A stretch of DNA of 64,000 nt from Maratus speciosus (taxonomy: Eukaryota; Arthropoda; Arachnida; Araneae; Salticidae): positions 366,882,459 to 366,946,458 of the forward strand of contig OZ010793.1 of NCBI GenBank assembly GCA_963932465.1, written 5' to 3'. The stretch's first letter is position 1, and every line of letters starts with the position of its first letter. The notes beneath the pieces were generated by a model. The model searched no databases. It was not told where the DNA came from and saw only the letters and a program-made list of their open reading frames with translations. A program made the translations under genes and the position numbers. Of the stretch, positions 11,411 through 23,121 are shown piece by piece.

Positions 11411-12530
11411 CAGAAGCCATAGATTAACATACAAGATGGGACATTTGCGGCAAAATCTGTAATGGCAACAGCACTAGCGTCACTACCGACAAGGGGGAAG
11501 AATTAACAAGCCTCCGAAATTTACCTATGTTGAAGAGATATGTTTACGCTCTATGTTTTAAATACCTATTCTTTCCTAAAACGAAGCAGGTATCAAACGA
11601 TATTCTATTTTTGCTTGCTTTATTTATTTAGCTGCTTTTTTGTTATCGTACCTATACCGTTTACTTTTAACTTACAAAATGATAATTAGAGTAATAATAT
11701 AAAAGAAAAACCTTAGAAAATTATGTTAAGAATGTAAATATGTAAGTTTATGAAATTAAATTGTAAAAATTCAAATTCAGGTATTGTGTCAATTTATTCA
11801 TATCGAATAAAATTTTATTGAGTGTCATGTCAGTACCTCTATTTATTTTTAAATTTTATATTTATTTATTTAATTCTAAAAAATTGTCGAAAGTAATTTT
11901 ATTACTAGTTCTTATATATTAATATTATAAATATTATTGAATTGATTGTACGTTATTTACATTAAAAACAATATTTTTATTTTATCTTTAAGAAAGTGAA
12001 AATGTGTAAATTTAAAAAGATTATTGTAACGATTGTTTAATACGTTAAACTTCATAAAGTAATAAAACATTGGCTATAAAAATTTTCCTACCTTATGGGA
12101 ATAATTATGAAATTTTCTGGGACTTGTAGAGTGCAATATTTCGTATATTTTTATATTACACCATATTGCTTTTGATTCAAGACGAAATTTTAAACCTTGT
12201 TTTTCGTTGCACTTAAATCGTTCACTCATCATGTAAAAAGAAAAAAAAAAGCATATATCCGTGCATGAACATAGAATAGATATTAGATATATAAAATAGG
12301 ATATCTATTCTATGTTCATGTATCAGTGTAAGATTCTATTGAAAACGTAAACGTGCTACATTAAGAAAAAAGGAAGATCCTAATAAGGTAGATACTCAAT
12401 AAGAAAAATATTACAAGGATGAGGAGTTTCTTCCTCATTGTCACTAAAGTGCGGTGCGCTACGATCACAATCACATTACCATTATGCTCTATGGAAGTGT
12501 CCGATCTTGTATGTTAATCTATGGCAGAAG
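11411..12530. mobile_element. Non-autonomous TIR element, 6-bp TSD CAGAAG
   Basis: The hexamer CAGAAG at 11411-11416 and 12525-12530 flanks a 1,108-bp unit. It starts CCATAGATTAACATACAAG and ends with the exact inverse; the inverted repeats continue for about 30 bp with two mismatches. Weaker inverse similarity continues inward ('aatggcaa', 'agcgtcact'). The interior is AT-rich without a transposase. A perfect 20-bp hairpin lies inside at 12264-12320. Confidence 0.65.
12264..12320. other. Perfect 20-bp inverted repeat with 17-bp loop
   Basis: Arms 12264-12283 and 12301-12320 are exact reverse complements (CATGAACATAGAATAGATAT and its inverse) around a 17-base AT-rich loop. A transcript in either direction would fold into a short perfect stem. 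It is shorter than a typical miRNA precursor, and I see no mature-arm signature. It may be a decayed palindromic insertion or a cruciform-prone site. Confidence 0.6.
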
Positions 12531-13869
12531 CCAGCCGTAAAACAAAGCAGTACGATTAAATACTCAATATCAATTTTTTAAACTTCTAAGCATCACACAT
12601 TTTCAATTTTTATACCGTCGTATTGGGGAAAAAAAGTACTTTTAAATGTAATTTGTTTGAAAACTGCATCTCCATTTATTTTTGAAATATTATTTTTTTT
12701 TGTAGTTTTTGCAGCCATTTTCTTAATATTGGCAACGGAAGTATTCCATTTCTGTAGAAAGTAAAGGCAAAATAGTTGTAAAATATTAATTATATATTTT
12801 TGTTGCCATTTTTTCATAACAGCCGAAAGAAAATGTAATTAAAATACGTGCTATTTTGAAAAAATATAAACGAATGATTTCTGTTAAAACATAGAGCTGT
12901 TATAAACTATATTTAATTTTAAGTGCCTATATTAATCTTACAAACAAATGAAGGCCTATGGATCATGAAACAGTCGTTTTTTTTGGTCGAGTTCCTTTAA
13001 TGACGGCATCTTTTTGCTGCATTTGTGCATTATTTCGCGATAGTGACGTCCTATGCATACTTTTTTGTAGATGTTTAACAATGGATCGTATGTGGAATTC
13101 TTAAGCGGATGCGAATGACGTCATTTTACATAAAATAAAAGTGTGTGTTGTATGTCTTAAAATATAAATATGTTTTGTACTATTTATATATACATATATT
13201 GTTTTCTTCATCGGGGGGCGACACTAAATTCTGAAAAAGCAGAATTCCTGTTTTGTAGTTTTTCCCTCGTTCTTAAAATATTTCTAAAATCTATGCTGAA
13301 TTTAATATTTTATATGTTAAAAGCTGGAGAACTTCAAGTAAGATTTTAACACTTCACCCAAAATTAAGTATATATTTTAGAAATATTTTGAGGACTAAGA
13401 AAAAAAAAGAGACATATTTTAAGAAAAGTGCACAGAAAAAATAAGTTAATAATACTAATTTCCTGAGAAGATATTTTAAATATACGAATGCAACAAACGC
13501 CCATAGACTTAACATTACTGAGGGATATTAGGAAGCTGAGTGACTAGCAGCCTTAAGCAAATAAATAATAAATAAAAGTAAAAATAGTTTGAAAAAAAAT
13601 CACTCTTTTATTAGCTTTCAGTGTTGATCTTGAAAATCGCGCTTAATTTTTTGACTGCAGTTCATCCCCTCCCTAAAATTCCCGTTACGAGTTTACAACA
13701 CATTAATTTGGCGTGGGCACCGAACGCGATTTTGAAAGATCCACTGCTTTTTTACGCTTGGTAGAAAGGGCAGGAAAGTAAATTTATTACAAATATATAA
13801 TTTCTGCCTTGTTTCTGCTTAATGTTAGGGCAAAAGGAATGAAAAAAAAAATGAAATATTATTTAATCT
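12531..13869. other. Non-coding AT-rich stretch with repeat remnants
   Basis: No gene is supported. A 25-base block at 13227-13251 repeats the start of the window. 'Cctcgttcttaaaatatttctaaaa' near 13267 has a diverged inverse near 13373-13400. The open frame at 12593-12817 (minus) is low-complexity and overlaps AT-rich sequence. Confidence 0.5.
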
Positions 13870-16336
13870 GATAGGGTCAATCCATTTCAAGTGGCCCAGC
13901 ACTGGTTGCTCGACCATTTTTAAAAAATCTGAAATTTTTTGTACAACAACACTAACATGATGGAAGTTTAAAATGACTATTATTTTAATTTTATTAATTT
14001 TTGTTTGTGCGTGGCGGCCATCTTTGTTTCATCGTCTGCAGCAATTTTCTCACAAGAAGGGTTTACGGAATTGTAAATAATTCATCGTTTATTTATCCAA
14101 TTCAAGTGCGGATTAAAGCAATTTGTACAGAATACATTGGGCTAAAAATTTGGTAATGGAGTAGGTTCCGAAACTAACTGCTTATTGGTAAAATTTAAGC
14201 AAAAAGTTTCAGTTTTTTTCCAAAATTTGTCCGTTTACAAGAGGAAATTTTTCTAGCAAGGAAAACTGTCAACATGACATAATTTTTTTTTATAAATATG
14301 CCGAAAGTACTTGTACTCACACGCCGAGTTCCAGATTTGGGACTGTCTTTCTCTTCGCTAAAAAAAAATCCCAAATTTTTCAAAAATGACAAAAATCGCA
14401 CTTTTCAGGCTTTGATATCTCTGGTGGGGCACGAGATAAAAATCCGGATTTTTTTCTTATAAGAGTATTGTATGGTAGTGTTATGCACAAGAAATTTCAG
14501 GATGGAGATTTGACTACAAGCTGAGATATGGCAAGGGCAACATGTCGAAACAATACTTCCAAACTATTGTTTTGTTCTAGTCACAGCTCAGAGTATCATT
14601 TATCTCAGAGTATCATTTAAATTTATTTTTTAGATTATCTTTAAATAGTAGTAACAGAAAATAAAGCCTTTTGCAATTAATTTTAAAAATAATTATGCTA
14701 AGGCCTTCATTTTTATGGTTTCAGTTATTTTTGTTGTAATTTTAGTAACTAAAAGAAACCTCAGCACTTTTACATAAATATATGTATATATATATATATA
14801 TACAACACCTGAGACAAAAACAGAATAGGGAAAGAGAAAAACTGTTAATGTTGGCATACTTGTTGAGACATGATCAAACGTGTCAAAACACATTCCTCCT
14901 TGTTGGTTTAAAAACCACAATTTTAATGCTGCTTGCCAGTCCCTGAAACTTGTTCCTACCATAAGTATGTTCCTGTAAATGAAACATTATGCGATGTTAC
15001 CATGCACCAGCCTCAAGTAATTTTCAGAAAGTAAAGATACCCAAAGCCTTTTCAAAATTTATACTGCAGAAAAATCACATTTTTTCATTAGGAGTAAGCT
15101 AGGAATTATTAATGAATTGAGACTTGCACATAGTGATTTCAAAGTATATTTCTATGAGCCAGCAGGGCCAAGATCTTCAATCAAGTTATCAAGAGATGAC
15201 AAGACTTGGTTCCTACAAATAAAATTTTGAGAACGATCAAAATTGTGGTTCTTGAACCAACAAGCAAGAATGTATTTTGACACGTATGATCATGTCTCAA
15301 CAAGCATGACAACATTAACAGCTTTTCTTTTTCCCTATGTTGATTTTGTCTCAGGTCTTGTATAAAAATATTTTTTTTATCTTTATGTAAAAGTGCTGAG
15401 GTTTCTTTTAGTTACAAAAATTACTGAAACCATACAAAATGTATGGCTTTAGGCATAATTATTTTTTTAATAAATTGCTAAGCTTTGCAAAGCGCTTTAT
15501 TTTCTGTTACTATTATTTAAAGATAATCAAAAACATAAATTTAAATGACACTCTGAGATAAATACTTGCTGCTACTTGATACCTGTAAATACTTGAGATA
15601 AATACTGAGATGCTGTGACTCCAACAAAACAAGAGTTTGGCAGTATTGTTTTGACATGTTGCCCTTGCCATATCCCAGCTTGTAGTCAAATCTCCATACT
15701 GAAATTTCTTGTGCATAGCACTACCATACAATACTCTTATAAAAAGAAATTTCAGATTTTTATCTCGTGCCCCACCAGAGATATCAAAGCCTGAAAAGTG
15801 CGATTTTTATCATTTTTGAAAAATTTGGGATTTTTTTTAGCGAAGAGAAAGCAAGTCCCATAATTGGAACTCGGCGTATGAGTACAAGTACTTTCGGCCT
15901 ATTTGTAAAAAAAATTATGTCATGTTGACAGTATTCCTTGCTAGAAAAATTTCCTCTTGTAAACGGACAAATTTTGGAAAAAAACTGAAACTTTATGCTT
16001 AAATTTTACCAATAAACAGTTAGTTTCGGAAACTACTCCATTACCAGAGTTTTAGCCCAATGTATTCTATACAAATCGCTTTAATCCGCATTTGAATTGG
16101 ATAAATAAACGATGAATTATTTACAATTCCGTAAACCCTTCTTGTGAGAAAATTGCTGCAGACGATGAAACAAAGATGGCCGCCATGCACAAACAAAAAT
16201 TAATAAAATTAAAATAATAGTCATTTTGAACTTCCATCATGTTAGGGTTGTTGCACAAAAAATTTCAGATTTTTTAAAAATGGTCAAGCAACGAATTGAT
16301 GATTTTCTGGACCACTTGAAATGGATTGACCCGATA
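13870..16336. mobile_element. Foldback transposon with ~1.1-kb inverted arms
   Basis: The unit begins GGGTCAATCCATTTCAAGTGG at 13874 and ends with the inverse at 16332 (2,459 bp). GATA occurs at 13870-13873 and 16333-16336, a possible 4-bp target duplication. The arms (about 13874-14960 and about 15230-16332) mirror each other for over 1 kb, including 'gcggccatctttg', 'gatatctctggtggggcacgag', 'agtattgtatggtagt' and 'aagtgctgaggtttctttt'. The middle is about 270 bp. No transposase domain is visible, so this is a non-autonomous foldback element. Open frames in the arms appear in pairs only because the arms are mirrored. Confidence 0.75.
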
Positions 16337-16458
16337 TAATTTTAGTATGTAGACGACCTCAAGAAAATTTCCGTATAAAATGATTGTAGAAAATAATAAA
16401 CAAGGAACTTTATTAAAAACTGATTTATTTTGCGATTTTTAAAACTGGAGACTAATCG

Positions 16459-16550
16459 TTTTTTATTTATTTATTTATTTATTTATTTTTTTGTATGTGT
16501 GTGTGCGTGTGTGTGAGGGACTATATATGTTTTGTTTGGTAAATGTGATT

Positions 16551-16599
<49 letters not shown>
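16459..16599. repeat. (TTTA)n, (TG)n and 45-base poly-A cluster
   Basis: TTTA repeats lie at about 16459-16487, a TG-rich stretch at about 16495-16515 and 45 consecutive A at 16555-16599. The minus-strand frames over it are Phe homopolymers and not genes. Confidence 0.8.
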
Positions 16600-16600
<1 letters not shown>

Positions 16601-16617
16601 GTGATTTGTTGAATACT

Positions 16618-16945
16618 GTTTTGCTTCTTCCGCTGCAGTTTGGCAGAAATTATTGCTATCAAGAATAGCGTCACAGAAGTTGAAACGATTATTAACATTG
16701 AAAGGATCGTCTACGTAAAAAATGTTGGAAATGATTCTATTCATGTTCTTTTGCTATTGTTTCGTTCATAGGCTCTGTCAACGTTTCACGAGTAGAGACG
16801 AAAAACTGTTAACATAAGCATTTGACAGGAAATTCATATTTGATTATGTCACGCGTTTGGCTGAATAAAAAAACATGACATAATTTTTTTAAAAATGTAA
16901 CTTACCTATGCGGCACGAAAGTAGAAACTATAATTAAAGTAAAAC
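16618..16945. repeat. Dispersed repeat family R1, copy 2 (first part)
   Basis: Homologous to 10775-11150 (see that entry for shared blocks). The alignment resumes at about 18150-18240 after a roughly 1.2-kb interruption containing the GGCCC-rich element. The interruption is therefore younger than this copy. Confidence 0.5.
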
Positions 16946-17080
16946 CTGTGAAAACGAACCGGTCTATAATGGAATTTCATGGTTTTGGCAAAAAGAATAC
17001 TTCAATTACAGTAGACTGCTTAGATTTTTTTTTAAATAATGTGCTTTGTATATTTTGCTATGTGCCAATGTGCATACTAG

Positions 17081-17991
17081 AGATCTTCATGGGCCCGGGT
17101 TTGGCCCTAGCCCTATATCCGACCGACGAAAAAATTTAAAAGAATCAATCTAAACCGATGAAATATGAACAATTTTCAATAAACGTGACTGGGTGAGGGT
17201 AAGTATAAATGTGCTGCACGAGCTGATGTTACATTGACAACATCAATACAGAAATATAACATGTCCAGCGTAGGGATCAGCATCGGGCAGTTACATAGTG
17301 TCTGAAACAGGACTTAATTTATTCAGTAGACTCGGGCGGAGCCGGAATCAAGTTTACATTTTTTTTCTACATATTGAGCCTACATGGAGGGCCGGTACTG
17401 GATTTAATGATCGCCAGGACGAGGACGTGTCAGGTAGGCAATTTGTTTTGTAAAAATAATAATAGTGATAATGAAATTTTGGTAACGGAATCTTTGGAAA
17501 TATAACTTAATAAATTACAAAGAAATATTTTCAAAAATATCCCTTTTTTATTATACAGCTTGAAAACTTATCATGTTTTTAACAACCACCATTTTCCTTC
17601 ATTCTGAAACATATTAATTTTTTTTATGATTCTTTATTTGAAAGTAAGAATTTGGTGAGTCTAAGTGATTAATAATATTTCTATTCTTTACGCTCTGGCT
17701 TGAGAACATTTAATAATCACGTAGATACGTAATAGTAACACTGTAGAATTTTCCCATAAATAGGTATGCAATATTCTAGAAAATAAGTTGTATGTTAAGA
17801 AACAAAGAAAAATCGTAGTTTTAAGAAAAATCGTAGAAAAATCGTAGTTTATTAAAAAATTGAGTCGGACCTGATTTCATTGATTTTTTGCACGGGTCGG
17901 GCTGCGTCGTGAACAGTGAAAATACAAACGGACAGGGCCTAGATAGATTTCGTTTGGTCCGGACTGGGCCCGACCTGAAAATTCCAGCCCT
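17081..17991 (-). mobile_element. GGCCCGG-rich hAT-like element, copy 2
   Basis: The plus-strand left end is TAGAGATCTTCATGGGCCC. The right end, reversed, begins AGGGCTGGAATTTTCAGG followed by TCGGGCCC. Both ends are GC-rich in AT-rich surroundings. Bases 17210-17290 match the inverse of 2262-2335, and 17540-17590 carry the 'gtataataaa' block shared with the other copies. It reads in the opposite orientation to copies 1 and 3. YARNG-type ends suggest hAT. No transposase. Confidence 0.55.
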
Positions 17992-17999
17992 CATATAGC

Positions 18000-19207
18000 C
18001 TATTATATAGGTATGTCCAGACCTATGAAACAATCTAGTTGCCCTAAGCCCATTGGTCATGGCCGTCTCGTGGGGTGCATCTCTTTATATGCTTAGACAA
18101 AACATATCTAAAATGGACTTTTTTTTTTCGATCCTTTGTCACTCCGCCTTAGCAAGTTTTCCTGAATTTATCTTATTCAAACTGTCACTTTAGAATAATC
18201 CAATTGAAATAGTATATACGTGAGTTTTAGGCAGAAAAATCCAAGTTTAATTATAATTTTACAATTGTAAATGCATAAAAAAAGTAATTTTTCCAGAACT
18301 AAATTACTGAAATTAAAAGTAATGAAAAGTTTATTATTGTTAAAGCAGTTGAAATTAAAATTGCTGTGCGTTTCTTGTAAAATCTGTTTTCTGTTTAATG
18401 AAAATTTTGGCTTTATTTCGTATTGTAATTTTACGTTAGACAGTTAAGACTTCCATAAGTTTTAAAGCTTACAGTTTAAGCTTAAGTTTTAAAGTTACTA
18501 CGCTGTTTTTTTTTTTAATGTTTCTTAATTTAAGAAAATTTGTTATAACCACGTATAGAAATCTAATATAACCTCTTTCGAGTTACCTACCATTCCGAAA
18601 TGCCTTCTTTATCGTTAGAAACCGCAGAAACCAATATATTTTTGAGATTTAAAGAAGCATTTATAAAACCAAAGTTTCTTGTGGTTGCCACCGATTTTCG
18701 GAAACGCTTCCGAGTATTTACAGTTACAATGCATTATTAACCTATCTGATCAAATCGAAATATAGGTTTTTAGGGTAGTACTATCAATCCTCAATTAAAC
18801 ATTTTTAGCTGTATAATGGAATTTCTATTTGCAAAAGTAACAAAGTAATTTTAATGTTAATGCTAATGCTGTTAATTTAGCATGCTTGTCTGTAAAACAT
18901 GCTTATTTTACATGAAAATGGTTACTTGAGATTTGATATTATTCGAAAAACTGTAATTCAGGAGGACCGTGAACCTTTATTTGAGCAAAAATCGACCCCA
19001 AAATCGACATTTCTTTTTGTATATATTACTATTCTCCAATTTGTACTAGTTACTACCTCATTCGTGGAAAACCGCATGCAAATGCGCTTATTTTACACAA
19101 AATTATAAGTGTTTTAATTTTGTTCACAAACAATTTTTTGGCCTTTTAATATACTTTAAATCTGTTTTTCTCAATACTAATATTTCAGCTTTTTTTAAAT
19201 TTTTGAA
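18000..19207. other. Non-coding; R1 remainder and family R2 copy
   Basis: Bases about 18150-18240 finish an R1 repeat. Bases about 18555-18830 match 50405-50610: shared 'ctcattcgagtta/ctctttcgagtta', 'cattccgaaa/gattccgaaaa', 'ttgccaccgattttcgga/ctgccactgatttttgga' and 'gcgttt/acgctt' blocks. No gene is supported; the 69-aa frame at 18899-19108 has no recognisable domain. Confidence 0.5.
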
Positions 19208-19588
19208 ATACTCCTTGCTATCGAAATAAAATAAAAACTTGCTTAAAAGGTGCATTTTTATACAACAGATGTCACAATATAAAAGATGTTAACACATATT
19301 ACACTTTTTAAAAACTTAAAAAGAGTTTACAAATATAATACACGCGCCGAGCGCTTTCGATCAAAACCTTGATCATCTTCTGGGCCGCTTTGAGTACAAC
19401 TGATACGTCTCTAACGCACTTTCATCCTCGGTCGGACAACTGGGCAAGTCAACTTTACAGTGGAGGGGAGACAGCAAAGCAGTTCCGAAAAATGGAGGGG
19501 AGACAGCAAAACAGTTCCGAAAAATGGAGGGGGGGGGGGGTGAAGTGAGACGGACAAAAAGTTGAGCGTTACAAACCAAAAACAACAT

Positions 19589-19984
19589 CTATTTCAAAAG
19601 ATTTAACCATATATTTGGAATGTTATATGACATATTATCATTAATAGCTGTATTATTCAATATTAAGATTTCAATGGACTCTTTTATCAACGACAAATGA
19701 TAATGGGATGAAGGGATAGTTATTCTTGCTTCATTAAAACGGATATTTAAATTATGCTGTAAGTTAAGTCTTGCTAACGCTGTGGAGGCTCTATTAAACT
19801 TAATGTCACTCATGTGCTCTTTTAATCTATCTTTGAATTTTCTTCCCGTCATTCCGACATAAACTTTTTCTTCTTGTTCTTCCGTTAACAATGGAATAAT
19901 GTAAATGCCTGCGGTCTCTTCATTAGGAACAGGGTCAATCTTGCTATGGACCCTGTTCCTAATGAAGAGACCGCAGGCATACAT
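19589..19984 (-). pseudogene. Penelope-like GIY-YIG endonuclease C-terminus, left arm
   Basis: A 131-codon frame reads outward from the palindrome centre. The first ~20 codons come from the spacer and the opposite arm and are not native. From about residue 26 it reads GIYIIPLL, followed about 14 residues later by VYVGMTGRKFKDRLKEH. This is the GIY...Y(V/I)G core with the conserved Arg and following helix of the GIY-YIG nuclease fold. In Penelope-like elements this domain follows the RT and nicks target DNA. The RT is missing, so this is a 5'-truncated dead copy. It keeps the intact GIY motif that the right arm has lost. Native stop at 19589-19591. Confidence 0.8.
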
Positions 19985-20294
19985 TATTCCATTGTTAACG
20001 GAAGAACAAGAAGAAAAAGTTTATGTCGGAATGACGGGAAGAAAATTCAAAGATAGATTAAAAGAACACATGAGTGACATTAAGTTTAATAGAGCCTCCA
20101 CAGCGTTAGCAAGACTTAACTTACAGCATAATTTAAATATCCGTTTTAATGAAGCAAGAATAATTATCCCTTCATCCCATTATCATTTGTCGTTGATAAA
20201 AGAGTCCATTGAAATCTTAATATTGAATAATAAAGCTATTAATGATAATATGTCATATAACATTCCAAATATATGGTTAAATCTTTTGAAATAG
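19905..20294 (+). pseudogene. Penelope-like GIY-YIG endonuclease C-terminus, right arm
   Basis: Mirror copy of the minus-strand frame. Relative to the left arm, two bases are missing just before the YII codons, where 'gcattta' has become 'gcata'. The native GIY is therefore destroyed and the frame enters from junction sequence encoding an artificial start. Downstream it matches the left arm except for a few substitutions, for example Thr to Ile in RI-IPSS and Thr to Lys in NN-AIND. The stop is followed by a 3' region with an 11-base C run, mirrored by a G run in the left arm, and the (TA)n tail. It cannot encode a working nuclease. Confidence 0.75.
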
Positions 20295-20738
20295 ATGTTG
20301 TTTTTGGTTTGTAACGCTCAACTTTTTGTCCGTCTCACTTCACCCCCCCCCCTCCATTTTTCGGAACTGTTTTGCTGTCTCCCCTCCATTTTTCGGAACT
20401 GTTTTGCTGTCTCCCCTCCACTGTAAAGTTGACTTGCCCAGTTGTCCGACCGAGGATGAAAGTGCGTTAGAGACGTATCAGTTGTACTCAAAGCGGCCCA
20501 GAAGATGATCAAGGTTTTCATCGAAAGCGCTCGGCGCGTGTATTATATTTGTAAACTCTTTTTAAGTTTTTAAAAAGTGTAATATGTGTTAACATCTTTT
20601 ATATTATCACATCTGTTGTATAAAAATGCACCTTTTAAGCAAGTTTTTATTTTATTTCGATACATTTTCAAGGTGAATGTGACATTCCCAACAATATATG
20701 ATTATTCATATATATATATATATTTATACTCCTTGCTA

Positions 20739-21430
20739 CTTAATTTTTGATCAAAATTCATGAAACTGATAAGGCTGAATCCTGATACATTGCTTTAAAA
20801 GAAACTTAACCCTTTATGTACTGAATTATGAATTTATGATAATTTTATCTTCCAAAGCATTTTTCGTGAATTGTTTAAACTACATTAGAAAATTTATATA
20901 ATCATTTAATACATTTTAGAAGGATTCATTAAATTTGAATTTATTGGGATTTTGTGCAATATTTATAACCCCCCTCAAATCTTTTATTTTAAATATTTTT
21001 CTTAGTATTTTGTAGAATTAGGAAATGCACAAAGATAATGTTCTTAAAATAGAAATATAGAAATATTTCCGAATTGAAAAATCCTCCCCCCCCCCTCCCC
21101 AACGGCAAGAAAGCTGAAAAGATGCAAAGGTAAAAGGAATCATCCTTTTAAAAATGTTTTTGTTTTGTGTAACCAATAATGCTTTTGGAACAGGATAAAG
21201 TAATGCATCTGTAACTCATTCTAAACTGTATAACAATTAATCGATGTATTAAATAAATTTTATAATTAATTAGTTTAATGGTACTTATAAGTACCGTCTG
21301 TAGATAAAGGGTTAAAGTATGCATTTTAAAATTCGACTTTATTAAGACAATTAAATTTGATTTTTAACTTATTATAAGGCAGAATTTTGATGAAAATCGA
21401 TATGTAATTCAGAAAAATATATCTAAAATA
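20739..21430. other. Non-coding AT-rich spacer
   Basis: Nothing beyond AT-rich sequence and a C-rich tract at about 21087-21102 is seen between the Penelope-like insertion and the next transposon. Confidence 0.5.
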
Positions 21431-21815
21431 GGGGTTGTTCAAATATTGCGTAAGCATGTTTTTGGCAATTTTTGACCCCCCCCCCCTTAATAATTACGTA
21501 AGCAAATTGCAACCCCCCTCCACTTTTTTTTAACAGTAATAACTTAATTTCGAAAAATTAGGACACAATACAAATAAATAAAAACTCTACTCGACTTAAA
21601 AAAAATAATAAAAAAATGCTTGTTTTATTTCCTTACAGTTCTATTTAAGAAAATTTCTTAGATCACAATTTTAGAAGAATTTAGCCATTTGTAAAATTTA
21701 AATTCGAACATGCCCATATCTATTCCGATGCTGACCACGGCTGCTCAAGCCATTTTTCCATATCTGTTATGATATTGGTTTCCAGTTTTACTTGATTATC
21801 TTCATCGCTTTCTTT

Positions 21816-22334
21816 TCAGATGCAATCTTGATCAACTTCATCTTCATTGAGCCCCTCAGTATCTTCCATATCTTCCACGAATTTTAGGAAGTACATAAGT
21901 TCATTTGCTCGACGAGCAGCAAGTCTCAATGGTCGTATAAGGCAGACCTTCTTGCTTTTTTCACTGTGCTGAATTATTTTGTGTCTGTTTGCTGACTTCT
22001 GAGTTGCATGATATTGGACACAACTTCCATAAGTTCTTGCGTATAATTGCAACTTTATGGAAGGGCAAAAATAATCATACAGCATCTTTAAAAATCGCTT
22101 TGCTGTAATATTCAGATTTAAGGCCAGATGGATACTTAAATCAATAAATTCCCCCTTCTCACTTGTAATAATGTCATTTGACGATTGTATCATTTTAATT
22201 GGAGGAGGAATAAATCGTCCTTTTAATATACGAAATAATCCACTACATGCAGGAGAGCAACAATTCTTTTCTTCGCATTTTACAATTTGCAACAAGTATT
22301 GACTTTCTTGTACGTGCTTCGAATACCAATCCAA
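21816..22334 (-). pseudogene. Transposase-like C-terminal fragment with Cys-rich segment
   Basis: 172 codons, beginning in the right frame with ADSGEPDLDWYSKHVQES upstream of the Met. It contains CEEKNCCSPAC, a possible zinc-binding cluster, and a long helical C-terminus ending in an acidic tail (EDMEDTEGLNEDEVDQD). A TGA at 21816-21818 interrupts the tail. Translation beyond it stays open for another 31 codons, giving an acidic and then Trp-containing terminus (MEKWLEQPW) and a TAG at 21720-21722. The stop at 21816 is therefore a lesion. Confidence 0.6.
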
Positions 22335-22543
22335 GTCTGGTTCGCCTGAATCAGCATATGTGCAGTAACAGAATAACCGTCAATGTTTAATGAGTTCCAA
22401 ATATCTGCGAGAGTTTTACCAGCATATGCAAAGTTATTTTGCTCCATTTCTTCATCAATAGTGCGACCGTTCTCATCGAGATGGGAACCATAATGGTCAT
22501 GAGGGTGTATAAGACCAGACAGTTCTCGACTGAGTGGTGCCAT
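22280..22543 (-). pseudogene. Transposase-like fragment (MAPLSRELSGL...)
   Basis: Continues directly from the preceding fragment after the TGA; VERR precedes the Met in the same frame. It contains MAPLSRELSGL and HDHYGSHLDENGRTIDEE, strongly conserved in this transposon family as I know it. About residue 68 (VTAHM) the correct frame is lost near 22330, and the last 20 residues are out-of-frame sequence. The proper continuation is the segment at 21816-22325. Confidence 0.6.
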
Positions 22544-22555
22544 TCGCCTTTCTAC

Positions 22556-22873
22556 TCAGTTATATGCACTTCTTCCAGGAGCATTGCACACTATGAAAAT
22601 TCCATCTAAATCATGCTTTTTGAAATGGTTAATAGCAAACGATATAACTTTCTGGTAGCGGGGATTCTCGTCTGGACCCCCATCAACCGTAATTATGATT
22701 ACAGATTTGATGAAACCCTCTTTTGTTTTCACTAATTTTTCAAAGTCTTTGAGTATTAATAGAGTTTCAAAATCCTGAGCATGAGTATTTACTGTGGAAG
22801 AACTGTGTTTCCTACTTCTTATAGCTATAAACGTTGGGCCAGAATAACTTATGGCTTTATTTTGACCTGCCAT
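22556..22873 (-). pseudogene. Transposase-like fragment with VDGGPDENPRY block
   Basis: Longest intact piece of the central part of the decayed minus-strand gene. It opens upstream of the Met at 22873; the residues before it (PDHDWVIAERHKLIPS) continue the same frame from about 22955. It contains a hydrophobic strand IIITVDGG, then PDENPRY, a helix, DLDGIFIV and CNAPGRSAYN. This is the alternating strand and helix pattern of an RNase H-like catalytic core. It stops at TGA 22556-22558, which replaces a single codon (probably CGA) between SAYN and VERRM. The next 29 codons continue without frame change, so the stop is a point mutation. Confidence 0.65.
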
Positions 22874-23121
22874 GCTAGGAGAAATCGCAATAACAGATGG
22901 GATAAGTTTGTGGCGTTCAGCTATGACCCAGTCGTGATCAGGTAAGGATACACGATACTATACTCCATATGCATCAGTATTGGAGCCTGTTTATTGGCTG
23001 CTGTAATTCCCAAAGACACACGCACTTTGTCATCCTGTAAAAGAAGAAACACTTGCATGGGTCCAAGAATTGAAGCTAAAGTTTCTAAATAGCGGATGGA
23101 TGTTACTGCAAATTGGGTATC

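Larger units (their letters stand above)
19208..20738. mobile_element. Palindromic Penelope-like element fragment with 13-bp TSD
   Basis: ATACTCCTTGCTA at 19208-19220 and 20726-20738 flanks the insertion. Inside are two inverted 716-bp arms, 19219-19934 and 19947-20662, separated by 12 bases. Each arm encodes a GIY-YIG endonuclease C-terminus and a 3' untranslated part. The right copy alone continues into a further 63-base tail ending in a (TA)n stretch, so it is the 3' end of the insertion. Penelope-like elements combine RT with a GIY-YIG endonuclease and often insert as 5'-truncated, inverted pairs, which fits. No RT domain is present. Confidence 0.8.

Noticed and set aside
14693..15731. 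Paired small frames in the foldback arms
   Set aside because: They mirror each other because the arms are inverted copies; no transposase motif.
16483..16744. Two minus-strand frames rich in Phe
   Set aside because: They are translations of the 45-base poly-A tract plus repeat R1 sequence.
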